Positions 26,749-35,811 of a stretch of DNA of 64,000 nt are shown in pieces. Position 1 is the first letter of the stretch, and the number at the start of each line of letters is the position of its first letter. The notes beneath the pieces are model-generated. The model searched no databases. It had not been told where the DNA came from and saw only the letters and a list, made by a program, of their open reading frames with translations. Position numbers and translations under genes: made by a program. Origin of the DNA: Bog-473 sp963701955 (lineage in GTDB: Bacteria; Actinomycetota; Acidimicrobiia; Acidimicrobiales; RAAP-2); NCBI GenBank assembly GCA_963701955.1, contig OY969694.1, positions 1,736,001 through 1,800,000 of the forward strand, given 5' to 3'.

Positions 26749-27693
26749 TCACGACCAGGCAAGTCCCCCGGACCCCGGTAGGGGGATGTACTCCTGCATG
26801 TGGGCGAGATCCTCCATCGCCGAAGCCGCCGTCGTGTAGCCGTTGGACTCGTCAACGATCTGCGCCGCAGAGGCGGCGACATCCTCGAGGGTCAGGTGCT
26901 CGGAGAACACCCCCTTCGTGGTCGCCAAGAAGAGTCGGGCCACGCGACCTGCGGCCGCCACGATCTTCTCACCGTTCCATGGACAGCTCTCGTGGGCCAT
27001 GAACGCAACGGCCGGGGCCACCAGTTCGGGCCGGAAGGCCTCGAACCACTTGGCGAACAGCTCGTTGCCCATGCCCTGGGTACCCGAGGTGTTGGCTGAG
27101 GGAAATATCGCATTGACCTTGATCCCCACGTCGCCGCCTTCAGCGGCGAGCGCGTTCGTCAGGCCGACGATCCCCCCTTTTGCCGCTGCGTACGGGGAGG
27201 TTCCCGGTACCCCGAGGACAGACTGCGAGGAGGTGAGGACGATCCTTCCGTAGGCCCGAGCGTGCATGACCCGCCACGCTGGTCGTGCCACGTTGAACGC
27301 GCCGCGCAGATGACCGTTCAGATACAGGTCGAGGTCGGCCTCGCTGAGATCGCCGAACGCCGCGGCACCGATGGGCCCTGCGTTGTGCACCACGATGTCC
27401 ACCTTGCCGAAATGCGAGATCGCAGTCTCGACGATCGCCCGCCCTCCCTCGGGGGTGGCCACGGTGTCCCGGTTCGGGACCGCGGTACCGCCGCTGGCCT
27501 CGATCTCGGCAACCACGGCGCCCGCCCGGTCCTCGCCGGCGTCGGTGCCGTCCACGTTGACCCCGAGGTCGTTGACCACGACCGACGCCCCCCGCTCGGC
27601 GAGGAGCCGGGCGTAGGCCCGCCCCAATCCACGACCAGATCCGGTGACGATGGCCACCCGCCCGTCGAATCGAAGCTGTTCTCCCTGCCCCAT
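26749..27693 (-). CDS. SDR, multifunctional-enzyme type-2-like hydroxyacyl-CoA dehydrogenase
   Basis: A 314-residue SDR. Seen: VAIVTGSGRGLGRAYARLLA, VVVNDLGVNVDGTDAG (the NDLG signature of peroxisomal MFE-2-like dehydrogenases), VVHNAGPIG, SerTyrLys in LTSSQSV and SPYAAAKGG, and a C-terminal extension with MAHESCPWNG followed by EHLTLEDVAASAAQIVDE. Four other genes here (29978, 47635, 55208, 63520) share this architecture. MFE-2 relatives oxidise 3-hydroxyacyl-CoA, including sterol side-chain CoAs; this is the best guess. It starts at ATG 27693, divergent from the LLM gene. Confidence 0.86.
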   Translation of the reverse strand: MGQGEQLRFDGRVAIVTGSGRGLGRAYARLLAERGASVVVNDLGVNVDGTDAGEDRAGAVVAEIEASGGTAVPNRDTVATPEGGRAIVETAISHFGKVDIVVHNAGPIGAAAFGDLSEADLDLYLNGHLRGAFNVARPAWRVMHARAYGRIVLTSSQSVLGVPGTSPYAAAKGGIVGLTNALAAEGGDVGIKVNAIFPSANTSGTQGMGNELFAKWFEAFRPELVAPAVAFMAHESCPWNGEKIVAAAGRVARLFLATTKGVFSEHLTLEDVAASAAQIVDESNGYTTAASAMEDLAHMQEYIPLPGSGGLAWS

Positions 27694-27847
27694 GAAGCTG
27701 CCCCCTTGTCACCGACATTGACATCTGTCGCGTCCTCTCAGACTAGACGATGCGGTAGCAACGAGGGCTGCTCATTACCGGCCTCGGAAGGTCTGCTCTG
27801 CCCACGGGGAGTTACGATCGGCACCCCAGGAAGGACAACGACACGAG

Positions 27848-28798
27848 GTGACGAGCTCGGTGAAGCTGTCGGGGACGGGGATCTGGAGCGCCGGATTGAT
27901 CGCCGGAGATCCCGCCGAGGTGGCCGAGGCGGTCGCGGAGCTGGAGTCGCTCGGGTATTCGTCGTTGTGGGTTCCCGCCTACGGTCCCGCGGCCTTTCAT
28001 GCCCTCGAGCGTCTCCTCGTCGCGACCAGCTCCATCACCGTCGCCACCGGCATCCTCAGCGTCTGGGTCAGTTCGGCCGAGGTTGTCGCGACGAGCGTCG
28101 CGCAGGTCCGCCGTGACCACGGCGACCGATTCCTCCTCGGCCTCGGGGTGAGCCACGCTCCGATCGTCGAGTCACTCGTGGAGGGGGCACGCTACGAGAA
28201 GCCGCTCGGGGTGATGGGGGCGTTCCTCGACGCGCTCGACTCGGCGTCGTCACCGGTGGATCCCGAGTCCCGGGTCCTGGCCGCCCTTGGACCCAAGATG
28301 CTCGAGCTCGCGGGCCGCCGGGCCGGAGGTGCCCACCCGTACAACGTGACCCCGCAGCACACCGCGATGGCACGCGACATCCTCGGGCCGACCAGGCAAC
28401 TCCTCCCCGAGCAGGCCGTGGCGTTGACCACTGACGCTGGCGAAGCCAGGCGAATCGGCCGCGACTTCCTGCACCACTATCTGTCCCTGCCGAACTACGC
28501 CAACAACCTTCGCCGGATCGGCTTCACCGAGGACGACCTGGCGGACGGCGGCTCCAACCGGCTCATCGACGGCCTGATCGCCTGGGGCGACGAGGAGGCC
28601 ATCGCCGCTCGGGTCAAGGATCACCTCGACGCCGGCGCCGACAGCGTCTGTATCCAGGTGGTCAGCGAGGGAGGCATTGCCGGGATGACCGCCGTGCCCC
28701 GCCCCGTCTGGCGCGCACTCGCTCCGGCGTTGACCGAACTCTCGCGCCCCGAGGCGCGCGGGCGCTCCGGTGCACCGGACGCGTTCGGCTCGTCGTAG
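27848..28798 (+). CDS. LLM-class (F420-dependent type) oxidoreductase
   Basis: A 316-residue luciferase-like TIM-barrel protein. Seen: IWSAGLIAGDPAEVAEAVAE, LESLGYSSLWVPAYG, VATGILSVWV, FLLGLGVSHAPIVES and AHPYNVTPQHTAMARDIL, in the order typical of actinobacterial F420-dependent LLM proteins. The probable role is a hydride transfer with F420H2 or FMN; substrate unknown. GTG start at 27848. It ends three bases before the convergent SDR. Confidence 0.86.
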   Translation: MTSSVKLSGTGIWSAGLIAGDPAEVAEAVAELESLGYSSLWVPAYGPAAFHALERLLVATSSITVATGILSVWVSSAEVVATSVAQVRRDHGDRFLLGLGVSHAPIVESLVEGARYEKPLGVMGAFLDALDSASSPVDPESRVLAALGPKMLELAGRRAGGAHPYNVTPQHTAMARDILGPTRQLLPEQAVALTTDAGEARRIGRDFLHHYLSLPNYANNLRRIGFTEDDLADGGSNRLIDGLIAWGDEEAIAARVKDHLDAGADSVCIQVVSEGGIAGMTAVPRPVWRALAPALTELSRPEARGRSGAPDAFGSS

Positions 28799-28801
28799 GA
28801 G

Positions 28802-29791
28802 TCAGTGACCCCGGTCGCGTTGCCTCGCCGCGCGAGCGAGATCGTGCTCGGAGAAGAGGTCGAGGACGACCTGGGTCATGCTCGGACGAGGAGGACGACG
28901 ACGGATGATCGGACCGAAATTCCGACTGAGTTCCTCGGCCGTCCAACCTGGGTGATTGAAGACTGCGACATCTGGGAGCCTGGGCTCCCAGTACGTCGCG
29001 CGGGCACCGTCCAGACCGATGTACGCACCCGTGATATCGGTGGCTTCAGCCGAGGCCAGCCAGGCGATGAGCTCGCCGGCCTCGGCCGGCTCAGTCGGCA
29101 GTTCGGGCCCGGTCCGGGGCGCGTCGAAGTCGTATGCCTCGACGTCGAATCCCGGGTCGGTCAAGAGCGAGCGCACGTAGCCTCGCACCCCGTTGACCGT
29201 CACACCGTGCGGTTTGAGCTCGTCGCTCCAGCTCCACAGGGCATTCAGCAACCCGGCTTTTGCCGCGGCATGGACGCTCTGCCCGGCAGCGCCAAGAATC
29301 GTGCCGACCACGGCCACGATCGCGCCGCCCTCCCCTTGGTCCACCATCTGTGCGGCCGCCGCCTTGGCGCACGAGAACACCGAGGTGAGCTCGGCGGCCA
29401 GCACAAAGTCCCACGACTCGGGTGACATCTCGAGGAGCGTGCCCCCGTAGAGCGACGTCAGTTCGCTCGCGGTCTCCTTGTTCTTGGCCGCGGCGTCGAC
29501 GGCCCGCACGCCGGCAGCATGCATGAGCACGTCCACCCGCCCGTACTCGCTCACCGCCCGCTCGATGAGCCGCTCCGCCCCCTCAAGAGTCCGGACGTCC
29601 TGGGCCACACCGATGGCGGTTCCGCCACGTTGCCGAATCCGACGAGCAAGCGCGTCGAGCTTCGACTGCGTGCGGGCGTTCAGGACCACCGAAGCGCCGC
29701 GCCGTGCCAGCACCATCGCGGTTCCGCTCCCCCATCCGCCGGTGGCACCGTTCACGATGGCCACCTTGCCGTCCAACCGAATCTCGCTCAT
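28802..29791 (-). CDS. SDR-fold protein lacking the catalytic Tyr and Ser
   Basis: A 329-residue SDR-fold protein. The cofactor region is present (VAIVNGATGGWGSGTAMVLA, VLMHAAG), and Lys178 is kept in QSVHAAAKAG. The catalytic tyrosine position is His174 (codon CAT), and the serine region reads VAVVGTILG with no serine at the expected spot. The C-terminal half has an extra acidic/basic tail (FSEHDLARAARQRDRGH). It may be non-catalytic, use another proton donor, or be recently inactivated, since TAT/TAC to CAT is a single change. Divergent from the SDR at 29978. Confidence 0.8.
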   Translation of the reverse strand: MSEIRLDGKVAIVNGATGGWGSGTAMVLARRGASVVLNARTQSKLDALARRIRQRGGTAIGVAQDVRTLEGAERLIERAVSEYGRVDVLMHAAGVRAVDAAAKNKETASELTSLYGGTLLEMSPESWDFVLAAELTSVFSCAKAAAAQMVDQGEGGAIVAVVGTILGAAGQSVHAAAKAGLLNALWSWSDELKPHGVTVNGVRGYVRSLLTDPGFDVEAYDFDAPRTGPELPTEPAEAGELIAWLASAEATDITGAYIGLDGARATYWEPRLPDVAVFNHPGWTAEELSRNFGPIIRRRPPRPSMTQVVLDLFSEHDLARAARQRDRGH

Positions 29792-29977
29792 GCACTCGCT
29801 CCCTTGGCAACTTCAGAATCCCCGGACCGTCGTGACTCCCCACATGCACCGACGAGGACTCAACCTACGTCAGAGGTGTGATCAGTGGCTCGCCTCGATT
29901 TGCCTACCCCGAGGGCGAACCGGAGAATGCAGGACACGCGTCGCCGAGATGCCGACGTTCACGAGGGGAGGTTCGAC

Positions 29978-30904
29978 ATGGAGGAGCTGCGGTTCGACGG
30001 CAGGTCCGCGATCGTCACCGGCGGGGGACGTGGAGTTGGTCGTTGCCATGCGCTGTTGCTGGCGTCACGCGGGGCCCGCGTCGTCGTGGCGGACGCCGGC
30101 GTGGAGTTGGACGGCACCAGTTGGTCGAGGTCGCCGGCCGACGAGGTGGTCGACGAGATCAGGGCGGCGGGAGGCGAGGCGGTCGCATGCTACGCGTCGG
30201 TGGCCGACGAGACCGGCGCGCATGCGATCGTGCACACCGCACTCGATGCCTTTGGTCGCCTCGATATCGTGATCAACAACGCCGGCATCCACGAACCGTG
30301 GTCGTTTGACGAACTCACGATGGAACAGTTCCGGAAGTTGCTCGGTGTGCACTACCTGGGGACCGTCTACGTGAGCAAGGCCGCATGGCCGCATCTTCGC
30401 GCTGCTGGATACGGCCGGATCGTGAACACCTGCTCCGAGGGTTCCCTGGGTATTCACGAGAAGCTCACGGCCTACGGGGGCGCCAAAGGCGGTGTGTACG
30501 GATTCACACTGAACCTGGCGGCCGAGAGCGCCAAATACGGCATCACGGTGAATGCAATCTGCCCTCGCCCCCTGACCCGGATGTCAGCCCCCGAACTGCT
30601 CGCCCAGATCTACGAGCAGCCCGTGGCGCACTTCCGCGAAAGCATGAAGCATCTCCCACCGGAACTGGTGTCCCCTGCCGCGGTCTATTTCGCCCATGAT
30701 TCGTGCACGTTGAACGGGATCGTGCTCGTGTGCGGAGGTGGTCAGGTCATTCGCGTGGCCGTGGTCGAGAACGAGGGCTTCACCACGAGCGACCCGCTCA
30801 CTCCTGAGCACATCGCCTCCAACATCGACGCCATCATGGACCTGACCAACACGCACGTGATGGACGTCAACTCCGCCAGCGCCTCCGTCCGGGAGCGGGG
30901 TTAG
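29978..30904 (+). CDS. SDR, multifunctional-enzyme type-2-like hydroxyacyl-CoA dehydrogenase
   Basis: A 308-residue SDR. Seen: FDGRSAIVTGGGRGVGRCHA, IVINNAGIHEP, NTCSEGS, LTAYGGAKGGVYGF (Tyr/Lys) and the C-terminal FAHDSCTLNGIVLVCGGGQV plus a DPLTPEHIASNIDAIMD helix. It is a close paralogue of the edge-cut gene at 63520 (GGAKGGAIGF, AHESCPLNGVILVCGGGQVL). I chose the ATG at 29978 with GAGGGGAGG upstream. It lies between the inactive-looking SDR and the iron transporter and appears to be transcribed on its own. Confidence 0.86.
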   Translation: MEELRFDGRSAIVTGGGRGVGRCHALLLASRGARVVVADAGVELDGTSWSRSPADEVVDEIRAAGGEAVACYASVADETGAHAIVHTALDAFGRLDIVINNAGIHEPWSFDELTMEQFRKLLGVHYLGTVYVSKAAWPHLRAAGYGRIVNTCSEGSLGIHEKLTAYGGAKGGVYGFTLNLAAESAKYGITVNAICPRPLTRMSAPELLAQIYEQPVAHFRESMKHLPPELVSPAAVYFAHDSCTLNGIVLVCGGGQVIRVAVVENEGFTTSDPLTPEHIASNIDAIMDLTNTHVMDVNSASASVRERG

Positions 30905-30981
30905 CCCGAAGAGTCAAAGCCGCCCGTGGCCGCGAAGAGCGCTGCCTCCGGGGCGCACCACGCGTCTAGTGTCGAGGGTGC

Positions 30982-32559
30982 GTGGAGAGGACCCTGAGCC
31001 ACGTTCGCCGACGAATTGGTGGTGTTCCCCGCGGCCTCCTGCTGTGCTGCGTGCCCATTGCGCTGGTCATCGTGGTGCCCGTCATCTTCACCGTCGTCCA
31101 GGCTGTCCAGGGAGGTTGGAGTGCGGCCTGGACGTCCATCCGGTCCTCCTCGGCATTGACGTTGCTCATGCACACCGTAGGGGTCGCCCTCGCGGCGACA
31201 CCTGTCTGTGCCATCCTCGGGGTGGGTGCGGCATGGTTCACCGAGCGGACCCGACTTCCGCTGCGGATCCTCTGGCAGACGCTCATGGTTGCGCCCCTGG
31301 TCGTGCCGATCTTCGTCACAAGTTACGCCTGGGCCAACCTGGGATCCTGGTCCCAGGGCTTCCTCGGGGCCTGGGGCGTGGTCACGTTCTCCTACTACCC
31401 CATCGTGTTTCTCCTCGTCGCGGCCTCGCTTCGGGTCATTGACCCCGCGCTGGAGGAAACCGCTCGTTCACTCGGGCTCGGTGCCTGGTCGACCTTCACC
31501 CGAGTGGTGCTTCCACAAGTGCTGCCCGCGCTCTTGGGGGGGCTCCTCCTCGTTGCCCTGGGGGCGCTCGTGGAGTTCGATGCGTTCGTCGCCCTGAGCT
31601 ACCAGACATTCACCGTCACCATCTATGCGCAGTACCAGATCAGCTTCAACGCCTCGGGGGCCGCCGCGCTCTCGTTCTACGCCATCGTGTTGTGCATCCT
31701 CATCCTCTGTGCCGAAACCCGTCTGCGGGGAGCGACCGACTACGCGCGCCTCAGCCACGGATCGAGACAGAAGACCACGCGCTATCCGTTGGGACGGACC
31801 ACCCCTCTGGTCCTGATCGCGTTCGGCGCGATTGCCCTGATCAGCGTCGGCCTCCCGATCGGAACGCTGGTGTACTGGTTCACCCAGAGCTCGAGCTCGG
31901 CTCTGTCGAGCGCGAGTGCCACGCTGCAATACCTCTGGCCGGCGACACTGACGTCGCTGCTGCTCGGTGTGGCATCCGCGGTGGTCGCCATCCTGTTCGC
32001 CTTGCCGATCGCCGTGATGGCGACGCGGTACAAGGGGCCGCTCTCGACCGTGCTCGAGCGGAGCGTCTATCTCTCGTTCGCCCTCCCCGACCTCGTGGCT
32101 GCCATTGCACTCGCCTATGCGGCTAGCCATTATTTCCATGCTCTCTACGGCAGCGTCATCTTGTTCGTGCTCGCCGAAGCGATACTCTTCGTGCCGTTTG
32201 CCGTCGTGGCACTCCGAAGTACCCTCGGTCTCATCGAACCGGCCCTTGAAGAGTCCTCTCGATCCACCGGTCTCGGACCTCTGCGCACGTTCTGGCGAGT
32301 CACCGTGCCTCTGGCGCGACCCGGCCTGGCTGCCGCCGGCGTCCTTGTCTTCGCCCTGGCACTGAGTGACCTGTCAACCGCGCAGGTGCTCCTCCCACCC
32401 GGCATGTACACGCTCGGTACACAATTTTGGTCGAACAGCCGAACCGTGGCCTTTGCCGCCGCAGCTCCCTACGCCGGGCTCCTCATCGCGCTTGCGCTCG
32501 TGGCCACCCTCGTGCTGGTCACCCGCTTCGGCCGGGTGCGATCACTCGAGGGGAGCTGA
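30982..32559 (+). CDS. iron(III)-type ABC transporter permease (FbpB-like, fused halves)
   Basis: A 525-residue membrane protein with about twelve hydrophobic segments in two homologous halves. Each half has an EAA-type loop for contacting the ATPase (LEETARSLGLGAWSTFTRVV near residue 155 and LEESSRSTGLGPLRTFWRV near 425). This two-in-one layout is typical of FbpB/SfuB iron permeases and thiamine/phosphonate relatives. GTG start at 30982. The ATPase gene follows with a two-base gap and the binding protein overlaps next, giving a compact permease-ATPase-receptor operon. Confidence 0.87.
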   Translation: MERTLSHVRRRIGGVPRGLLLCCVPIALVIVVPVIFTVVQAVQGGWSAAWTSIRSSSALTLLMHTVGVALAATPVCAILGVGAAWFTERTRLPLRILWQTLMVAPLVVPIFVTSYAWANLGSWSQGFLGAWGVVTFSYYPIVFLLVAASLRVIDPALEETARSLGLGAWSTFTRVVLPQVLPALLGGLLLVALGALVEFDAFVALSYQTFTVTIYAQYQISFNASGAAALSFYAIVLCILILCAETRLRGATDYARLSHGSRQKTTRYPLGRTTPLVLIAFGAIALISVGLPIGTLVYWFTQSSSSALSSASATLQYLWPATLTSLLLGVASAVVAILFALPIAVMATRYKGPLSTVLERSVYLSFALPDLVAAIALAYAASHYFHALYGSVILFVLAEAILFVPFAVVALRSTLGLIEPALEESSRSTGLGPLRTFWRVTVPLARPGLAAAGVLVFALALSDLSTAQVLLPPGMYTLGTQFWSNSRTVAFAAAAPYAGLLIALALVATLVLVTRFGRVRSLEGS

Positions 32560-32561
32560 AG

Positions 32562-33683
32562 TTGGCCGAACTGCTGGTGCAGGCGGTGGCCAAGTCGCAC
32601 GGCTCCCACCAAGTCCTCGCGGACGTCGACCTCATGGTTCCCGCCGGTTCGCTCACGGCGATCCTGGGAGTGTCGGGAAGCGGCAAGACCACGCTGCTCC
32701 GACTGATCATGGGATTCTTGGAGGTCGACCGCGGCAGCATCCTGGTGGGTGGCACCACGGTGGCCGATGCAGGTCGAACCCACGTCGCGCCGGAGAAACG
32801 GGCCATCGGGTATGTGGCTCAGGAGGGTGCGCTGTACCCACACCTGAGTGTCGGCGACAACGTCGGGTTCGGGCTCCCTCGTCGGGAGCGCAGGACCCGA
32901 GGGCGAGTCGAAGAGCTTCTCGATTTGGTCGGCCTGAACCGGGAATTCGCCGCTCGAAGCCCGCACGAGCTGTCCGGGGGCGAACAGCGACGAGTCGCGT
33001 TGGCGCGCGCGCTCGCTCCTCGCCCACGCCTGGTACTACTCGACGAGCCGTTCTCAGGACTCGACCCGAACCTGCGGTCCGACACGCGTCAGGCCGTGCT
33101 CGACGCACTCAACGGCGAGGGAGCCACCGCCGTGCTCGTCACCCACGACCAGGCCGAAGCACTCTCGTTGGGAAGCCAGGTCGCCGTTCTGCGCGACGGG
33201 AAGCTGGTCCAGACGGCCGATCCGAAGTCGTTGTATGCCGAACCAGCCGATGTCGACGTGGCGCGCTTCGTCGGTGATGCCGTTGTGCTCGACGGACACG
33301 TCGAGTCGAATGTCGTCGCCTGTGTTCTGGGGAGGCTCCCGCTCGTGCATCCCTGCGTCGACGGGCCGGTCGTCGTCGTCGCCCGGCCCGAACAGCTGCA
33401 AGTGCGCTCGGCAAACGGCCGCGCCGCCGACCACTCCGAGAGCTCCGGAGTCCATGGGACCATCACCAGCTCGGTCTTCTTCGGTGCACAGACGATTGTC
33501 AGGGTGACGCTCGAGGGCGTAGCGGTCCAGGACGTGAAGGTAATCGTCTTCAGTCACCTTGCACCAAACGTGGGAGCCCACGTCGAGGTTGTCGTGGCAG
33601 GTCCCGTCCTGGTGTACCCCACGCAGACGACTCCCCTCGACGAGTCGACCGAACAGGCTCCCCCGCAGAGGTCGAAGGCGTGA
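32562..33683 (+). CDS. ABC transporter ATPase (FbpC-like)
   Basis: A 373-residue ATPase. Seen: Walker A GVSGSGKTT near residue 36, Q-loop YVAQEGALYPHLSV, signature LSGGEQRRVALARAL near 140, Walker B LVLLDEPFSGLD, switch histidine in LVTHDQAEAL, and a C-terminal TOBE-like beta domain (VVVARPEQLQV, HGTITSSVFFGAQTIVRV). This is the usual layout for iron(III)/polyamine-type importers. I use a TTG start at 32562 just after the permease stop with GGGGAGCTGAAG before it; upstream GTG codons lie inside the permease. It overlaps the next gene by four bases. Confidence 0.88.
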   Translation: MAELLVQAVAKSHGSHQVLADVDLMVPAGSLTAILGVSGSGKTTLLRLIMGFLEVDRGSILVGGTTVADAGRTHVAPEKRAIGYVAQEGALYPHLSVGDNVGFGLPRRERRTRGRVEELLDLVGLNREFAARSPHELSGGEQRRVALARALAPRPRLVLLDEPFSGLDPNLRSDTRQAVLDALNGEGATAVLVTHDQAEALSLGSQVAVLRDGKLVQTADPKSLYAEPADVDVARFVGDAVVLDGHVESNVVACVLGRLPLVHPCVDGPVVVVARPEQLQVRSANGRAADHSESSGVHGTITSSVFFGAQTIVRVTLEGVAVQDVKVIVFSHLAPNVGAHVEVVVAGPVLVYPTQTTPLDESTEQAPPQRSKA

Positions 33684-34717
33684 GGTGGTTGCACACCACT
33701 TGCCGCAGCACCCTGACCGCCCTGGTCGCACTCGCCGTCGTGGCTCCGTCGGTCGTGCTCACCCGAACTCCGAGCGATGCCGCGGATTCCTCCATCGTCC
33801 TCTACAACGGGCAACATCCGCAGCTGACCAACGAAATCGTTGCCGCGTTCACCCGGCGCACGGGGATCCACGTGCGCGTGCGCACGAACGACGGCATCGT
33901 CCTGGCCGACCAGATCCTCCAAGAGGGCGGATCGTCACCGGCCGACGTGTATCTCACCGAGAACTCCCCTGAATTGATGGTTCTCGAGCAGCACGGGCTG
34001 CTCGAGAAGGTCAGCCCTGAGACGCTCGCTCAAGTCCCTGCCCACGACAGCTCACCGACCGGCCACTGGCTCGGCGTCGCGTTGCGGGTGAGCAGCCTGT
34101 CCTACGATCCCCACCTCGCTGCGCCGTCCACTCTCCCTGCATCGATTCTCGACCTCGCTCGCCCCAGGTGGAAGGGAAAGGTCGCCGTCGCGCCCATCGA
34201 TTCGGACTTCCCACCACTTGTCGGGGCCGTCGTGGCCAGGTACGGGAAGGCTGCCGCCGCCCGGTGGCTCGCCGGATTGAAGCGCAATGCCTTGATCTAC
34301 CAGGACGAAGAGGCGGTCGTGGCGGCGGTCAACCGCGGCAGCGCCGCAGTGGGGATCGCCAACCAGTACTACTGGTACCGATTGCAGCTCGAGGTCGGTC
34401 GGGCTGCCATGCATTCCTCGCTGTACTACTTCCCCCACCACAACGTCGGTTCGATTGAGAACATCTCGGGAGCGGCCGTGCTGACGTCGACCCACCAGCG
34501 TGCCGGGGCACAGGCGTTCCTTGCGTTCCTCGTGAGCCCGGCCGGTCAGCGCATCATTGCCACCAGTGACGACTATGAGTATCCCGCCCGACCAGGTACC
34601 GCCCCGAACAGCCTCCTGCCGCCACTCAGTGCCGTGGCGCCGGCCACCATTCCGGCGGCGACGCTCGGCGGCGGCCAAACCGCAGCCGAGCTCATTGAGC
34701 AAGCGGGTCTGGTGTAG
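33680..34717 (+). CDS. iron(III) ABC transporter substrate-binding protein (FbpA-like)
   Basis: A 345-residue secreted receptor. Seen: signal segment about residues 10-33 ending in a SDAAD-like site, SSIVLYNGQHPQLTNEIVAA, RTGIHVRVRTNDG, GGSSPADVYLTENSPEL and NQYYWYRLQLEVG near residue 230. Its paired tyrosines correspond to the iron-ligand tyrosines of FbpA/FutA proteins. GTG start overlapping the ATPase stop (GTGA). Ferric iron is the most likely cargo, but related receptors bind other anions. No lipobox cysteine is visible, so membrane retention is unclear. Confidence 0.86.
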   Translation: MRWLHTTCRSTLTALVALAVVAPSVVLTRTPSDAADSSIVLYNGQHPQLTNEIVAAFTRRTGIHVRVRTNDGIVLADQILQEGGSSPADVYLTENSPELMVLEQHGLLEKVSPETLAQVPAHDSSPTGHWLGVALRVSSLSYDPHLAAPSTLPASILDLARPRWKGKVAVAPIDSDFPPLVGAVVARYGKAAAARWLAGLKRNALIYQDEEAVVAAVNRGSAAVGIANQYYWYRLQLEVGRAAMHSSLYYFPHHNVGSIENISGAAVLTSTHQRAGAQAFLAFLVSPAGQRIIATSDDYEYPARPGTAPNSLLPPLSAVAPATIPAATLGGGQTAAELIEQAGLV

Positions 34718-35611
34718 GTGAAGCCCATGCTCTCGGGTCGCGGAGCGGTCGTCTCTGCAATCGCCACCGTGGCGACCGTGGCGACGATCGGAGTGGGTGC
34801 AGTTCCCTCGCTGGCGGCCGACCATCCGACGGACTCGGTCGCGGTGCACGTGGTGACGGATGCCGCGGCCACGACCGGCCGGGGCACCAGCACGGTGTCG
34901 ATCAACCTGATGCCCGCCGTCGTGCTGGGAAGGCGTCCTCCCTCGGTTCGAGGGAGCGGCACCTTCGATTTCGCCAAAGGGAGAGGCGCGGTCCGACTCC
35001 AGGGGTCTTCGGGGACCGAGAGGGTCGTCTTCCTGCCCCAGGCCATGTTCATCCGACAACCGCCGCCCACTTCGGGCGCCAGCCCACTCCCGGCCGGAAG
35101 GTCGTGGGTTTCCGCGGGCCTGAACGAGTCACCGGGAACGGGATCGGGACTCCCCCTCTTCGTCGACCAGGTCGAGGTGGTCAACGCCGGACTGATCCTC
35201 GACGAGATCAGGTGGGGAGCCACCGCGGCGAGGCCCCTGGGCACCGGGCAGATCGGCGGTGTCGACGCCCAGGGGTACACGGTGAGCGTGAACCTCCGGC
35301 AGGCCCAGAGCAGTGCCCGAGGACCGGAGGGACGGGCCCTGGCGCGCGTGGTCGACTACCAGGTCCAGGCGCTGGCCTCCAAGAACTCGTCCTCGGCGAC
35401 AGTGCGGGTGAAGGTCTGGGTGGCATCGAACGGAAGGGTGACCGAGGTTGAATGGTCACCCCCGGGAGGAGGGGTCGGAACGACCTCCATCACGATGTCG
35501 GGGCACCCGGGCAGGCTCCGCATCAGTGCGCCACCCCCGTCGCAGACCGTCGACGTCGCCACCCTCAGCCCGGCCGGCGAGAAGGAGGGAGGACTGGGCG
35601 ATGTCGCCTGA
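34718..35611 (+). CDS. secreted protein of unknown function (LppX/LprG-like by layout only)
   Basis: A 297-residue exported protein. Seen: hydrophobic signal about residues 10-30 with VPSLAADHP as the likely cleavage zone and no lipobox cysteine; then beta-rich sequence with FDFAKGRGAVRLQGSSGTER, WVSAGLNESPG and VVDYQVQALASKNSSSATVRVKVWVASNGRVTEVEW. The pattern of a protein-modelled beta sheet with a methodical RVTEV-type ending recalls LppX/LprAFG lipoproteins, but I cannot confirm this. GTG starts directly after the receptor stop, so it belongs to the iron operon. Function not known. Confidence 0.7.
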   Translation: MKPMLSGRGAVVSAIATVATVATIGVGAVPSLAADHPTDSVAVHVVTDAAATTGRGTSTVSINLMPAVVLGRRPPSVRGSGTFDFAKGRGAVRLQGSSGTERVVFLPQAMFIRQPPPTSGASPLPAGRSWVSAGLNESPGTGSGLPLFVDQVEVVNAGLILDEIRWGATAARPLGTGQIGGVDAQGYTVSVNLRQAQSSARGPEGRALARVVDYQVQALASKNSSSATVRVKVWVASNGRVTEVEWSPPGGGVGTTSITMSGHPGRLRISAPPPSQTVDVATLSPAGEKEGGLGDVA

Positions 35612-35811
35612 GCGCCACCACGATCCCGCCGGGGTGTCCCCATTTCGCCCCGCTCATCGCTTAGCCTGGCGTTGCCAACCCACCCGCAACCCTGTGTCCT
35701 CGCGCCCGGAATCCCGAAGGTGATCAACCTCCTCGCCCCCATGCCGGTAGTACAACCCTTCGCAGCGGAACCCGCCGTCCCCGACGGCCCGGCGACGGCG
35801 GAGGGCGCTCG
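35612..35811. other. 200-base gap before the Kelch/propeller gene
   Basis: No gene of recognisable family is present. A 31-codon open frame (GTG near 35720) overlaps the GTG start at 35812, but has no supporting features. No clear promoter or hairpin seen. Confidence 0.4.
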
